Assembly (NCBI RefSeq): GCF_002575655.3
Contig: NC_053040.3
Span: 351,793,267 to 351,857,266 of the forward strand
Source of the DNA: Aegilops tauschii subsp. strangulata
Taxonomy: Eukaryota > Streptophyta > Magnoliopsida > Poales > Poaceae
Direction of reading: 5' to 3'
Length of the DNA stretch: 64,000 nucleotides
The translations under genes and the position numbers were made by a program. The notes below the pieces were generated by a model, which was given only the letters and a program-made list of their open reading frames with translations, was not told the DNA's origin and did no database searches. Positions 1 to 10,779 of this stretch are shown in pieces; the first letter of the stretch is position 1, and the number at the start of each line of letters is the position of its first letter.

Positions 1-461
1 CATGATCATCTCATACAATAAAATTTAGCATCATGCCTTGACCATATCACATCACAACATGCCCTGCAAAAACACGTTAGACGTCCTCTACTTTGTTGTT
101 GCAAGTTTTACGTGGCTGCTACGGGCTGAGCAAGAACCGTTCTTACCTACGCATCAAAACCACAACGATAGTTTGTCAAGTTGGTGCTGTTTTAACCTTC
201 TCAAGGACCGGGCGTAGCCACACTCGGTTTAACTAAAGTTGGAGAAACTGACACCCGCCAGCCACCCGTGTGCAAAGCACGTCGGTAGAACTAGTCTCGC
301 GTAAGCGTACGCGTAATGTCGGTCTGGGCCGCTTCATCCAACAATACCGCCGAACCAAAGTATGACATGCTGGTAAGCAGTATAACTTGTATCGCCCACA
401 ACTCACTTGTGTTCTACTCGTGCATATGACATCTACGCATAAAACCAGGCTCGGATGCCAC
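1..461 (-). mobile_element. Copia-1: internal leader of an Angela/BARE-type copia element, left part outside window
   Basis: This stretch lies next to the primer-binding site and LTR on their left side, so it is the untranslated leader between the 5' LTR and gag of a minus-strand element. The LTR beside it is recognisable as the Angela/WIS/BARE group, the commonest copia retrotransposons of Triticeae, and the leader matches my recollection of that group. No gag reading frame falls inside the window; the rest of the element lies to the left. Family assignment is from memory of its LTR termini. Confidence 0.8.
449..461 (-). other. Primer-binding site of Copia-1
   Basis: On the minus strand this reads tggcatccgagcc, directly next to the LTR end. 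It matches the usual copia site complementary to initiator tRNA-Met (tggtatcagagcc) with two substitutions. It fixes the element's orientation and the inner LTR edge. Confidence 0.8.
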
Positions 462-2142
462 TCTTGGGGAACGTAGTAATTTCAAAAAATTCCTACGCAC
501 ACACAGGATCATGGTGATGCATAGCAACAAGAGGGGAGAGTGTTGTCCACGTACCCTCATAGACCGAAAGCGAAAGTGTTAGCACAACGCAGTTGATGTA
601 GTCGTATGTCTTCACGATCCGACCGATCAAGTACCGAACGCACGGCACCTCCGAGTTCAGCACACGTTCAGCTCGATGACGTCCCTCGAACTCCGATCCA
701 GCTGAGTGTTGAGGGAGAGTTTCGTCAGCACGACGGCGTGGTGACGATGATGATGTTCTACCGACGCAGGGCTTCGCCTAAGCACAACTACGATTTTATC
801 AAGGTGGACTATGGTGGAGGGGGGCACCGCACATGGCTAAAATATCAATGATCAATTGTTGTGTCTATGGGGTGCCCCCTGCCCCCGTATATAAAGGAGC
901 AAGGGGGAGAGGCGGCCGGCCAGGAGGATCTCTTGTTGGATTAGGAGAAGGGGGAAGGAGGAGGGAGAGAGGAAGGAAAGGGGGGCGCCGCCCCCCTCCT
1001 TGTCCAATTCGGACTAGGGGGGAGGGGGCGTGCGGCCTGCCCTGGCCGCCCCTCCTCTTCTCCACTAAGGCCCATGTAGGCCCATTAAAACCCCAGGGGG
1101 GTTCCGGTAACCCCCGGTACTCCGGTATATATCCGATAACCCCCGGAACCATTCCGGTGTCCGAATATAGTCGTCCAATATATCAATCTTCATGTATCGA
1201 CCATTTCGAGACTCCTCGTCATGTCCGTGATCACATCCGGGACTCCGAACTACCTTCGGTACATCAAAACATATAAACTCATAATATAACTGTCATCGAA
1301 ACTTTAAGCGTGCGTACCCTACGGGTTCAACAACTATGTAGACATGACCGAGACACGTCTCCGGCCAATAACCAATAGCGGAACCTGGATGCTCATATTG
1401 GCTCCCACATATTCTACGAAGATCTTTATCGGTCAAACCGCATAACAACATACGTTGTTCCCTTTGTCATCGGTATGTTACTTGCCCGAGATTCGATCGT
1501 CGGTATCTCAATACCTAGTTCAATCTCGTTACCGGGAAGTCTCTTTACTCGTTCCGTAATACATCATCCCGCAACTAACTCATTAGTTGCAACGCTTGCA
1601 AGGCTTATAGTGATGTGCATTACCGAGTGGGCCCAGAGATACCTCTCCGACAATTGGAGTGACAAATCCTAATCTCGAAATACGCCAACCCAACAAGTAC
1701 CTTTGGAGACACCTGTAGAGCACCTTTGTAATCACCCAGTTACTTTGTGACGTTTGGTAGCACACAAAGTGTTCCTCCGGTAAACGGGAGTTGCATAATC
1801 TCATAGTCATAGGAACATGTATAAGTCATGAAGAAAGCAATAGCAGAATACTAAACGATCGTGTGCTAAGCTAACGGAATGGGTCAAGTCAATCACATCA
1901 TTCTCCTAATGATGTGATCCCGTTAATGAAATGACAACTTATGTCAATGCTAGGAAACATAACCATCTTTGATCAACGAGCTAGTCAAGTAGAGGCATAC
2001 TAGTGACACTCTTTTTGTCTATGTATTCACACAAGTATTATGTTTCCGGTTAATACAATTCTAGCATGAATAATAAACATTTGTCATGATATAAGGAAAT
2101 AAATAATAACTTTATTATTGCCTCTAGGGCATATTTCCTTCA
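462..2142 (-). repeat. 5' LTR of Copia-1 (Angela/BARE type)
   Basis: A 1681-bp LTR. Its outer end reads, on the minus strand, tgaaggaaatatgccctaga, typical of Angela/WIS LTRs. Its inner end is ttccccaaga, where the family normally ends in aaca, so the terminal CA is mutated. The open frames inside it on both strands have no family resemblance and are LTR sequence read in chance frames. The 5 bp outside the right edge (tgagg, 2143-2147) would be the target duplication, but its partner lies beyond the window. Confidence 0.88.
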
Positions 2143-3070
2143 TGAGGCTGCCGTCGCCGTAGAATAACAGAGGGTGTGGGTGAGTAGAGGGATGGCCTAG
2201 CCAGCAGCAGGAGTAGTAGGGGGCGGTAAGGCCTCCGCGGCAGCACACTCGGCCACGAGAGGCAGGAGCAGGTGGCACAACCGGCGCTGGTTTGGGCGGC
2301 TGGACCAAGAAGACCAGAGGTTGAAGAAGCACTACGGCAGTTGTATGGACATCCTACGGTCACTGGAGCTAAAATCGTTCATATTGACTAAGTTGACAAA
2401 GCCCTCCGTCCCTGTCAACTTAGTAGGCCCACAAGTCAGCCTCGCACTATGGTGGGTCCCAGCTAGCAGGGGGAGTATTCATTTTTGTGTGCGTAATAAG
2501 GAGGCACTTCCTTGCGTGCGAAGATATAGCTGGTGGGTCGAGCTGACAGTGGGGGGAACATTTTTTCATGAAATACAGAGGCCTTTCCAGTGGGTCCCAG
2601 CTGTCAGGTGGAGGAATCATTATTTGGCATGTAATAAGGAGGCATTTCCTTGTGTGGGTCCCTACTGTCAGCCTCTTCCGATGGCTGTTGTTTGTTGACC
2701 ATGTTGACCTCGCCGCGCCGAGAGCACAAACATGGTGGACGAGGGCGAGGCCCAGGAAGGAAACGACCCGGAGCCGGCGAAGCCACCGTAGTGGATGCCC
2801 ACGCTGAGGGGAGTACGAGTGCTGACTGGTCGGCTGCGGGGTGAGGCTGACGTCGCCGGAAAATAACAGGAGGTGCGGGTGGATAGAGGGATGGCCTGGC
2901 GGCAGCACAGCCGGCCATGGCAGGAGGGAGCAGGCAGTCCCGCCGGCGCTGGTTTGGGCGGCTGGAGCAGGAAGATCAGAGATTGAAGAAGCACAGCGGC
3001 CGTTGGATGGACATCCAACAGTCACTGCTCTGTGTTGACTAAGTTGACAAAGCCTTGCGTACGCGTCAAA
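2143..3070. repeat. Pair of diverged direct repeats in low-copy DNA
   Basis: A block starting at 2143 (tgaggctgccgtcgccg) recurs from 2842 (tgaggctgacgtcgccg), about 699 bp away. The two copies continue in step through a shared 'gggatggcct', a GC-rich stretch, 'gctggtttgggcggctgga' and 'gttgactaagttgacaaagcc'. Between them are two or three smaller diverged units around 'ggtgggtcccagct' and 'aataaggaggcattt' (2449-2680). Copia-1 inserted exactly at the edge of the first copy. The open frames here are GC-rich, overlap on both strands and carry no recognisable domain, so I call no gene. Confidence 0.6.
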
Positions 3071-3413
3071 AAAGTTTTTAGGACAACGTCATCGTCAACC
3101 TAGTAGGCACAGAAGCCAGCCTCCAAATCTGTGGAAAACAACATAGAACCCATTAGCCATTATTTTCAATAATTTACAGCCCATTTGCTAATTCTTAAAT
3201 ATATTTGAAGCCCATATTCTTTTTAGTAGCATTATAGACCATATATTCTGGGCACTGCTTAAAAATTCAACAAAATTTTGCATATTTCGGTGGGGTCTGA
3301 ACTCTTTTAATCACAAAATTTCGAGTCACGTTAAAAATAATTTTTAAAAAAGTATATCAAAATAAAATTCAAAAACAATTCTTCGCCAAAAAAAAGAATG
3401 AAATTTAAAATCT
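3071..3413. other. AT-rich intergenic DNA, no gene seen
   Basis: AT-rich sequence with several scattered 'agcccat' words and homopolymer A/T runs. No reading frame, terminal repeats or RNA gene could be supported. Confidence 0.5.
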
Positions 3414-3655
3414 TAACTAGCAAGATGCCCGTGCGTTGCACGGAACATGAAGATGCATTTGTATGAGTAGTTTATCTTATGGGAGAAAAGGATGAACGAG
3501 GGAAGGTTTTATCTGCAAATGTGGAGAGGAGTGCGGGTAAATTGTCATAGTTTCCTTCCTATCCGTTAGATATAGATCGGACGGCCTATATTGCAGGATG
3601 GCAGGCACACCATCATCACCAACTCTGCTTTTTATAAGAATAGAGAGTAGAGGAA
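3414..3655 (+). repeat. Unclassified short interspersed grass repeat
   Basis: It begins 'aactagcaagatgcccgtgc' followed by 'gttgcacgg' and ends near 'ttataagaatagagagtag'. From memory, this pair of ends marks a common interspersed repeat in grass genomes. I see no coding capacity and no clear target duplication, so its class (Helitron-like, SINE or other) is left open. Confidence 0.45.
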
Positions 3656-4425
3656 TCCAGAAAAATGATATTTTAATATAATTGGCAGTTGGCTTTGGTT
3701 TAAAAATTTACAGCCCATTCCTTACAACTTATAGCCCATTTTCTGGGGAAGTCCATTTCTTACTACTTATATACCTCCTCGTCTTGAAAGATTTGCAGCC
3801 CAGCAGGGCTGAGAGAAGCAAGTAGGCCTCGGTTTTGGTATTCTAAAAAAAAGAACTGGGCTAGCCATTTTCAAAAAGAAAAAAGATATCAACTGGGCTC
3901 GTCATGTGCTTAAATAAAAGCGTAACTGTGGGCTAGACGGGCCACAGCCCCCGCACAGCGCGCACGCAGTTGAGCTCCGTCTCTGAAACTAAAAAAACAA
4001 CTGGGCGAGCTGCCGGGTCCCTGGTGTTATCCGCTTGTTGTGTAATTTTCTCGTTTATTGACTACATTGACAATGGCTTGGGACTTAGTTGTCAAACAAT
4101 TAGGAGGAAGTATTTTTTTGGCTTGTAATAACAAGGAACCTGCTTGCGTAATTTAATGACCCTGGTGGGTCCCTACTATCAGCCACTCCACGTACAGTCA
4201 TCTCTTGATTCCTCTTGGTTGTTGACCATGTTGACAACGCCAGACGGCGGCGGGCACAGCGAGCGAACCAAGGCGGAGAACGACGGCGAGGTGTCGGACG
4301 AGAACAAACAACAGCCATGGAAGATGCGGCAGTGTAGTGGCAGGTGGAGGGGAGTACGAGGGCAACAACATGCAACTCAAGCTTACAAACGGTACAAAAG
4401 CCCAAGGATTAATTGTTCATCAAAT
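3656..4425. other. Intergenic DNA 3' of the F-box pseudogene with another copy of the 'gtgggtccc' unit
   Basis: At 4100-4240 the pattern seen at 2449-2700 returns: a 'ggaggaagtattttt' stretch, 'tgtaataacaaggaacc', 'ggtgggtccctactatcagcc' and then 'gttgttgaccatgttgac'. This is a further diverged copy of the same repeat, now close to the 3' end of the F-box pseudogene. The rest is AT-rich with 'agccca' words. No gene is supported. Confidence 0.45.
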
Positions 4426-6159
4426 TTAGACAAAACCCAGATTGAACCACTCTTTTTCGTAGTCACAAAAAAATGCATCGGTCTGATCCATAAAATCAAC
4501 ATCCTGTGCAAAAAAAATTATTTCAGGATAACTACGATTTGTTGTAAATAGAAGCTGAGCATGTTTAGAAGCCCATTTTTCCACCTGAAACTTTTTTTGC
4601 TGTTCAACGTGTTCGTCCGTGAGAAATCTCTTGCTGTAAAACTTAAGCCTCATGGACAATAGTAACCTCGCATTCAACAGGAAGAATGTGACAAAGCTTT
4701 TGTTTGCCTGGTTGGATGCATATCCTTCCATCGTTATTGTCCTCAAACGAATCTCATGAGAACTGAGAAAATCCGGGTGCTTATTACGCCACCGATTGGT
4801 TATACGTTTTTCTCCATGTGGTTGCAGTGCCTAAGTAGACATGAAGATTTGAAAACAGTTAAGGTCTGAAAAAAGAGTATGTCGAAAGAGCAACATCTGA
4901 ACAGTTAATTCTAGTATAATATATATGGTCTTTCAATGTGCATGAAATCATCACCTTTATATATAAATTCTCCAGAGACTGAAAGCATCACAGCAAGCCA
5001 ATAATTATGTTCAGATCATAACTAAACATTAAGATATATACGATCTTGACAGAATCCAGCAGCATTGATAGGCTATCCATGGACGAACTCTTCATTGAGC
5101 ATATAACATAATATTAGTACCCAAAGTGTACTCCAAGATGATATAAAACTTATGCGCACAAATGAAAAATGCAGATTATGATTACAAATGTGTAGATGAT
5201 AATATACGGTACCTGCAAAAGTGAGGAGCCAAACAACAACTTCTTCTGATCATTAAACGGATCATGAATTACACCCAAGGTCTCCAGTTTGGGCGCGGAG
5301 ACGACAATTATTTGCCAAGGTTTATAATCATAATGAAGGAGCAACCTTTGAAGTGAAGGGACATATTCGATGATGAGCTGTTGTCCTTCAAAAGCAATTC
5401 CAATGCTTTTAAGGTGAGGCGACTTTATTTGGAGACAACTGATAGGGATTTCTACTCCCAAAATAATCTGCAAGCGCTCCAGGGCAGGGCAACTAGAGTG
5501 GATGATGTTGTGCAGTGAGGCCTCCGACAAATAAACCAACACAAGCGAAAGTTTTTTTAGCAGTGGGAGTCGAAGCATTTGTACCAAATCGTTTGGTTGA
5601 TGGCACTGGGCGAAGGTGGCGGTGTGGAGAGAGGAGGAAAAGCACGAGATGGACAACGGTGGTGTGGGAACAAATTCTTGGTGTTCGGTTTCATGGTAAT
5701 CGTATAACTCAAACTGCTGAAGTTTTTCGAATTCAGGGGATGTCAGCCAAGCGTTCACCATGCCGGGTATGGACAGCAGGTAGCGTGTCGGGATACAGAG
5801 GCGTTGAGGGCCCTGCTGGTGAGAGGAAACGATGGCTCTGAGGAGATCAAATTCATGAAGGACAGATATCTGACGACAGTTGAGATTGAGGGGCACAGTG
5901 CGCCATAGAGGGCGCCACCGAGTTGAGAGGGCTTGTGTGCGGCAGTAATCCTTGGTGGGGAGAAGCGAGCTGATCTCCTCAAGGATGACGTCCTGGAGAT
6001 TGCCGATGCGATCCACCGGAGATTCTACCGGTTCATCAGATCCGGGTGGGGGGAGGGGGGCTCGCCGCTTATCCCCGGGCTGCCGGGTGCGGGATCTACA
6101 ACCGGCGTTGCCGCTGGCGGGAGCCTCATCTTCTTGGCGCTGGGGCCAGCCGACTCCAT
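4426..6159 (-). pseudogene. F-box/LRR/FBD-domain protein pseudogene, three exons
   Basis: Members of this family are substrate receptors of SCF ubiquitin ligases. Exon 1 (6159-5213) starts at ATG 6159 and encodes a short variable leader, an F-box (DRIGNLQDVILEEISSLLP, then WRPLW) and leucine-rich segments. It ends at a good donor (gcag|gtaccg). Exon 2 (5089-4955) encodes a segment with MDSLSMLL and SLENLYIK and ends at aaag|gtgatg. Exon 3 (4830-4426) follows acceptor 'cttag' and carries an FBD-type end (WRNKHPDFL, FFLLNARLL, LLFTTNRSY) to a stop at 4426. All three exons join in phase 0. Two lesions are visible: a frameshift near 6020-6025, where the leader runs into TAG just before the F-box, and an in-frame TGA at 4988-4990 in exon 2. 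Starting the F-box frame at 6016 would need GTG. The gene is therefore probably dead, although a reading error could explain either lesion alone. It is the only recognisable host gene family here. Confidence 0.8.
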
Positions 6160-6829
6160 TTTCCTTGCGGGCGTTACACCAAGCTCACGGCTTTGAGCAG
6201 AGCAGCCAGAGACGAGCCTAGTGGCAGTGCGAGTGGGGAAGAGGTTGGGCTGGGGTTTTCTATAGGAGTGGAAGAATAGGAGCAGGCGTTTTCTGTACGA
6301 GTGAGGAAGAAGGTGAGCGGGGGTTTTCTGTACGAGTGAGGAAGATGGGGAGCGGGGGGAATTGGGGGGCGACGGAAGCGGGAGAGTCCAGCGAGCTGCA
6401 GTATAAGTGGAAGCGATGAGGAAGGAGGGTTTTTCTAGGATCGCCCCCTCTTCAAGAAATATGGGCTTCTCCTCGCAAAAAACAAAAAACAAATGCGCTT
6501 TAAGATGGATAGGCTTTTGTATCGGCCCAGTCGGCTGCCCGTGTTTCGTACTGGAGGGCGTTAACACTAGAGGCAGCCCATTAGAGACATTCTACACCTC
6601 TCCAGCTTATTGCCCATTCGAAAGAAAATAAGAGACGCCTCCAGCTTAATTATGGCTCCTCATCGGTAACATTTTTCAACTTGAAAAAAAGTTATAGCTC
6701 CTTTTCGGGTTGGCTTGGCATCCAACAATTAGAGGATGGTGTACCGCATGTAGACACTCACACTGGTCGTAGCGCGGCAAAATGAGGGGTCAAATAACAT
6801 GCCCACAATATACATAGATTAACAGGGAT
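6160..6829. other. 5' flank of the F-box pseudogene
   Basis: This holds a long minus-strand open stretch continuous with the F-box leader (up to 6567) that looks like 5' UTR, a tandem repeat at 6255-6358, and AT-rich DNA beyond. I could not identify a TATA box with confidence. No other gene is seen. Confidence 0.4.
6255..6358 (-). repeat. Three-copy tandem repeat of 33-35 bp in the F-box 5' region
   Basis: Copies begin at 6255, 6288 and 6323, each with 'gttttct', then 'gagtg', 'gaaga' and a purine-rich tail. The last two copies are nearly identical and the first is more diverged. It lies about 100-200 bp upstream of the presumed start codon at 6159. Confidence 0.75.
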
Positions 6830-6913
6830 TGTGTGGGATTAAATCATGTACAAGCCAAATTCCCCTCCATTCCTCTCCAAACCCCTTGGGAGGAGGTTGA
6901 ACCGAACAAGGCC
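6830..6913. mobile_element. Partial Tourist-like MITE end
   Basis: The stretch ends 'ggttgaaccgaacaaggcc' followed by taa. On the other strand this is the terminal inverted repeat 'ggccttgttcggtt', common in grass MITEs. I could not find the matching left terminus, so the element is truncated or too diverged to recognise. Confidence 0.45.
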
Positions 6914-7011
6914 TAAGACTAAGCATAGTGGGAGTAACTTAGGCTAGTCATAGTGGGAGTAACTTAGGCTAGTCATAGTGGGAGTAACTTAGATAGTAAC
7001 ATAACGCACTC

Positions 7012-7536
7012 TGTTGGGGATATTACTACTGGGTATAAACCGGCCAGGAGAGGCCGGGTTATCCCCATAACAAGTTATTTATATTTGAAGCCCATGAAGA
7101 CAAGGAGTGTGGCGCTTCACGAAGGCCCAGGGCCCAAAGGCAGATTAAAGCCTGTAGACATAAACCGCCATGATATGTAAACTTGTGTTGTAAGATAGAA
7201 AGAGTAGAAACCGAGCCGGATATGTTTATGAGCCGGCCTCGGGATTCTGTAAACCGACGGGCGTCAACCTATGTATATAAAGGGACGACCCAACGGCGGT
7301 TTAGGGACAAGAAACAACAACTCGAGAGCAAGGCATAGTGGATTCGCTCCCTGGTCATCGAAACCCTAGCAATTCCACAACAACTGGATTAGGCCTTTAC
7401 CTTCACCGCAAGGGGCCGAACCAGTATAAAACTCTCTGCGTTCTTTGTCCGCTTTAACCCCTTTAAGCTAACCTGTCGTGATGGCTCTACGACTAAGTCC
7501 TTTCACTAGGACATCTGCCGTGACAAAACCACGACA
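7012..7536 (+). repeat. 5' LTR of Tat-1
   Basis: It starts 'tgttggggatattactactg' and ends 'aaaaccacgaca', with TG...CA termini. It is nearly identical to 20105-20628. A TATA box (tatataaa, 7274-7281) sits mid-LTR and should mark the U3/R promoter. Confidence 0.92.
7274..7281 (+). promoter_or_regulatory. LTR TATA box of Tat-1
   Basis: The sequence tatataaa is followed by 'gggacgaccc'. The same box is preserved in the 3' LTR at 20367-20374. Its position about 260 bp into the LTR suits a retrotransposon promoter; transcription would start roughly 30 bp downstream. Confidence 0.6.
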
Positions 7537-7538
7537 GT

Positions 7539-7555
7539 TGGCGCCCACCGTGGGG
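7539..7555 (+). other. Primer-binding site of Tat-1
   Basis: The site tggcgcccaccgtgggg lies two bases past the LTR end. Sites beginning TGGCGCC are usual in Tat-lineage elements. The primer is probably tRNA-Arg, but I have not checked complementarity to a real tRNA. Confidence 0.6.
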
Positions 7556-7559
7556 CCTT

Positions 7560-9900
7560 CGCACGATGGTTTCGAGTTCTTAGAGGGCAACTTCGAAGGG
7601 CTCAAGGGATATGCTGTGGGCCGGATGAACAAGAGTCGTCGCGGCAAGCTCTACATCGACGACGCAGGCTGGGGCCCTGAGACCGGCTCAATTGAATACG
7701 GGTACTGGGTCCCCTTCGGCGGCATTCACGTGTTCATTGGCAAGATTGGTGACCGGGCCCTGAGCCGTTCACCTGCACCGACATCGTCGAAACGGCTCAG
7801 CGTGCGAGATCCGCCCGGGTTAAGCCTGCCATGAAGCGTGCCTTCGTGGGAGTCATCCATGGAGTGGAATCTGAGGATAGATCGGAATCTGGTGGTGAAA
7901 CCGTCGTTTACTCCAGTGATGAGTCATCTACTGGAGAGACCAAGTCATTGTATCAGTTGCAGGATGGCCGGTTTGGGGGCTGTTCCGATGGCGACAGTAT
8001 TCCGGACCCCCTTGATCCGCCAAGCCGAGTTGCGATCTTCATGGCCGGTACACAGTCAGCGCCACAATCTTCGACCGCCGCGGCGATGATTTTCGGTTCA
8101 GCAGCGGCGACAGCAGCTGGGGCTGGAGGCCCTGCGCCACCGCCGGTTTAGGTTTTGTCCGATTTATTCGACACCTTGGCAGCACTGCTAGCAGCTAAAG
8201 TCAGCCCGGCGAATCAGGAGCAGCACAACGCAGAAGTGGCGAAGGTGAAGGATCAGATAGCACAAGCCAAGGTGGACCTGGCCGCTGAAAACGCCAGGAT
8301 GACGACAAAGCAGGCCGAGTTAGATGCACAGTCTTATCGACTTATGTTGGATCAGAACTCATCGAATGACGTAATGAGGAGAAGGTACCGATCTCACCTG
8401 CCTCCGGTTTACGAAGCCAGGAATCTCTTCAACACGCCAGGAGCAGGAACCAGCAACCAGCCAGTGGTAAACCGGGTCGAAGCGCCTGGAACAGGGACGC
8501 CGGTTCAGCCGCGCGCAATGGATCCCCCTCCTCAGAATATCCCGTCCCAACACGTGCCGACGCCTCTGGGTCATTACTCCAACCCTTTGGATAACATAGT
8601 CGCAGCCGCTTCACGATTGGCTGCCCTCCCAGTCGACGGTGAGTCCCCCGTAGCGGTGGAGACACGACGGGCTAGAGAGCTCCTTCAGACAGCCTTGACT
8701 CAGTAGCAGGCTTATTCATACAACCGTCAAAGGATTCATTCTACTCCCTGCCCGAGCCGGAGTTACAGCAGGCATATGGATGAACCGGCCGTGTCCAGCA
8801 GTGCGCAGAATCGTAATCCGCCTCATGGTCATAACCCGGCAGGCAGTGGTGGTGATGCTTAGGATGTGGTGGATCATGCTAGGGCACGTCGAGAGTCGAG
8901 TTAGCGGCACAACACGAAGCTCACCAATTTACTCCGGTTCGTCCAACAACTTCGGTGGAACCAGGGGTTACCTCCAGTTCGTTGGGGGTGTCGTGTCTCG
9001 TCCCAGCGCTGCGCAACGTACGGCTGCCCAAGGATTTGAAGGGCCCACGTAAAGTGCCGAATTACACTTTTGATTTATCCCCCGAGTCATGGGTTGAAAG
9101 CTATGAGATGGCAATGGAGATGTTGGATGTGGACGATGCGGCGTGTGCTAAATACTTCACCATGATGTTGGAGGGAACAGCTCGCACATGGTTGAAAAAT
9201 CTGCCAGCTAACTCCATTGGGTCATGGGCCGAGTTAAGGGCCCGGTTTATCCAGAATTTCAAGGATACGTGCAAGCAGCCCATGTCAACTGTGGACCTAG
9301 CCGCATGTGTCCAGGAGGAAGGAGAGTCAACAACCCATTGGGTGCGCCAGGTTTCAGAAATATTGCACTCATCAGACCGCATAAATGCTGATACAACAGT
9401 TTTAACGTTGGAAAGCAATTGCCGGTTTGCACCTTTGAAGTTGAAATTGGGACGGCTCAAACATCATTGCAATGACATGGGGACACTTATGGCAGCTCTG
9501 GTGAAGTATGCCGACTCTGATAGTACCAAGGACCCCGAGTCTGACGATGACAAGACAGGGAAGGGAAAGAAGAGCGGCAGCACAAAAGGGCAGCAGCATA
9601 ACTCGGCACGTCATGGAAACAGCGTTAAGCGTAAAGCGGATAACGGTTTAGATTTTGTGGCTAATACCAACATGCAGGATAACGGTCAGTGTCGTAAGGG
9701 TAAACCGCCCCCGCGTGGTGGAGGACCAAGTCCCAATCCTGAGCGCTTGTCTCACCTGTAAACCAGCCCTGCCCAAAGCACGGGTCGCGGGATAAGCCGG
9801 CCACGCACCTCTGGAAGGATTGTTACATTATGCGGGAGTTCAAAAATTCAGATTTTTGTCGGTATGATCATGGACCGGCCGGCGGTTCAGGCCCCGGATC
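7560..9900 (+). pseudogene. Tat-1 gag polyprotein, degenerate
   Basis: Gag would form the particle that packages element RNA. Readable pieces: an N-terminal segment (7560-7760) with FEFLEGNFEGLKGYAVG and GWGPETGSIEYGYW; a frame-shifted continuation (7760-8151) with VKPAMKRAFVGVIHG; a coiled-coil-like stretch (8155-8706) rich in K, Q, A and E; the gag core (8955-9761) with YEMAMEMLDVDD, ARTWLKNLP and GSWAELRARF, as in the Retrotrans_gag family; and a zinc-knuckle remnant after another frameshift (CPKHGSR then HLWKDC, about 9768-9830). In-frame TAG codons interrupt it at 8149, 8704, 8860 and 8902, and frameshifts lie near 7760, 8950 and 9755. It cannot make gag. Confidence 0.82.
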
Positions 9901-10209
9901 TCATGGGCCGGGTTACGGTGGAGGCAGTTCCGGTTTAGGATTTCACGGTAAACAAGGCGACATGGTAATCAAGGTAGTCAGGGCAACCAAGGTGGTTATA
10001 ATCATCAGGGGAATCAGCAGCAGCAGCAGTCGGGTTACCAGAGCAACCCGAAGCAGTTGAATAGTGGACAGTACCATGTCTTCACCATGAGCCTGTGCAA
10101 ACGCGACCAGAAGCTGCACAAAAGGGCAGTGAACTCTGTTGAACCGGCGGTGCCCCGTTACTTGCGTTGGTCTGAACAACCCATTGTGTGGAGTCGAGAG
10201 GATCATCCA

Positions 10210-10774
10210 CCTCGGGTTGATAATCCGGGTCATCTGGCATTGGTGGTGGCACCTTAGGTTGGGGGTTATAAGTTCACCAAGGTACTCATGGATGGGGGGA
10301 GTAGTATCAATATCCTTTATTATGAAACCTTCCGTCGCATGGGGTTAACACATAAAAATCTTAAACCGTCCAACACGGTCTTCCATGGTGTGGTGCCTGG
10401 TAAAATCGGCATATCCAGTTGGTAAGATAGCTCTGGAGATTTCTTTTGGAGATGAGCATGATTCAAGATTAGAGACATTGACTTTTGAAGTGGCGAAAAT
10501 CAAGAGCCAGTATCATGCCCTGTTTGGACGGCTGGCTTATGCTAAGTTGATGGCAAGGCCCTGTTATGTTTATCTGCAGCTCAAGGTGCCGGGCCATAAG
10601 GGGACCATCACAGTGCATGGGAGCCGCAAGATCGCTTTAGAATGTGAAGAAGGTGATGCGGCATATGCTGAGTCGGTTTGTGCAACAGAGGAGTTGAAGT
10701 TCTACAAGGACAATGTTGATCCGGCGGATATGACTTATTTGAAAAACCAACTACAGAGCATGATCCGGCCTTGA
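10210..10774 (+). pseudogene. Tat-1 retroviral-type aspartic protease, degenerate
   Basis: This enzyme would cleave the element polyprotein. The active-site region reads KVLMDGGSSINILYYET (about 10276-10330), an Asp-Gly-Gly-Ser-Ser version of the aspartic protease motif as found in Tat elements. A downstream ALFGRLAYAKLMARP segment corresponds to the family's second conserved region. A TAG at 10255-10257 precedes the motif, a frameshift lies near 10400, and another near 10755 leads into TGA. The piece is contiguous with gag upstream and RT downstream. Confidence 0.75.
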
Positions 10775-10779
10775 AGTTT

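Noticed and set aside
833..1276. Open frames on both strands at 833-1276
   Set aside because: They lie wholly within the Copia-1 LTR and are composed of GC-rich low-complexity sequence.
2447..3025. 192-codon minus-strand frame in the duplicated block
   Set aside because: Overlapping long frames on both strands, repeated units in the DNA and no recognisable domain point to chance openness of GC-rich repeats.
5150..6016. F-box frame as an intact 288-residue protein
   Set aside because: It would start at GTG and read through a good splice donor at 5212. Exons 2 and 3 of the family are present downstream, so this frame is only part of a broken gene.
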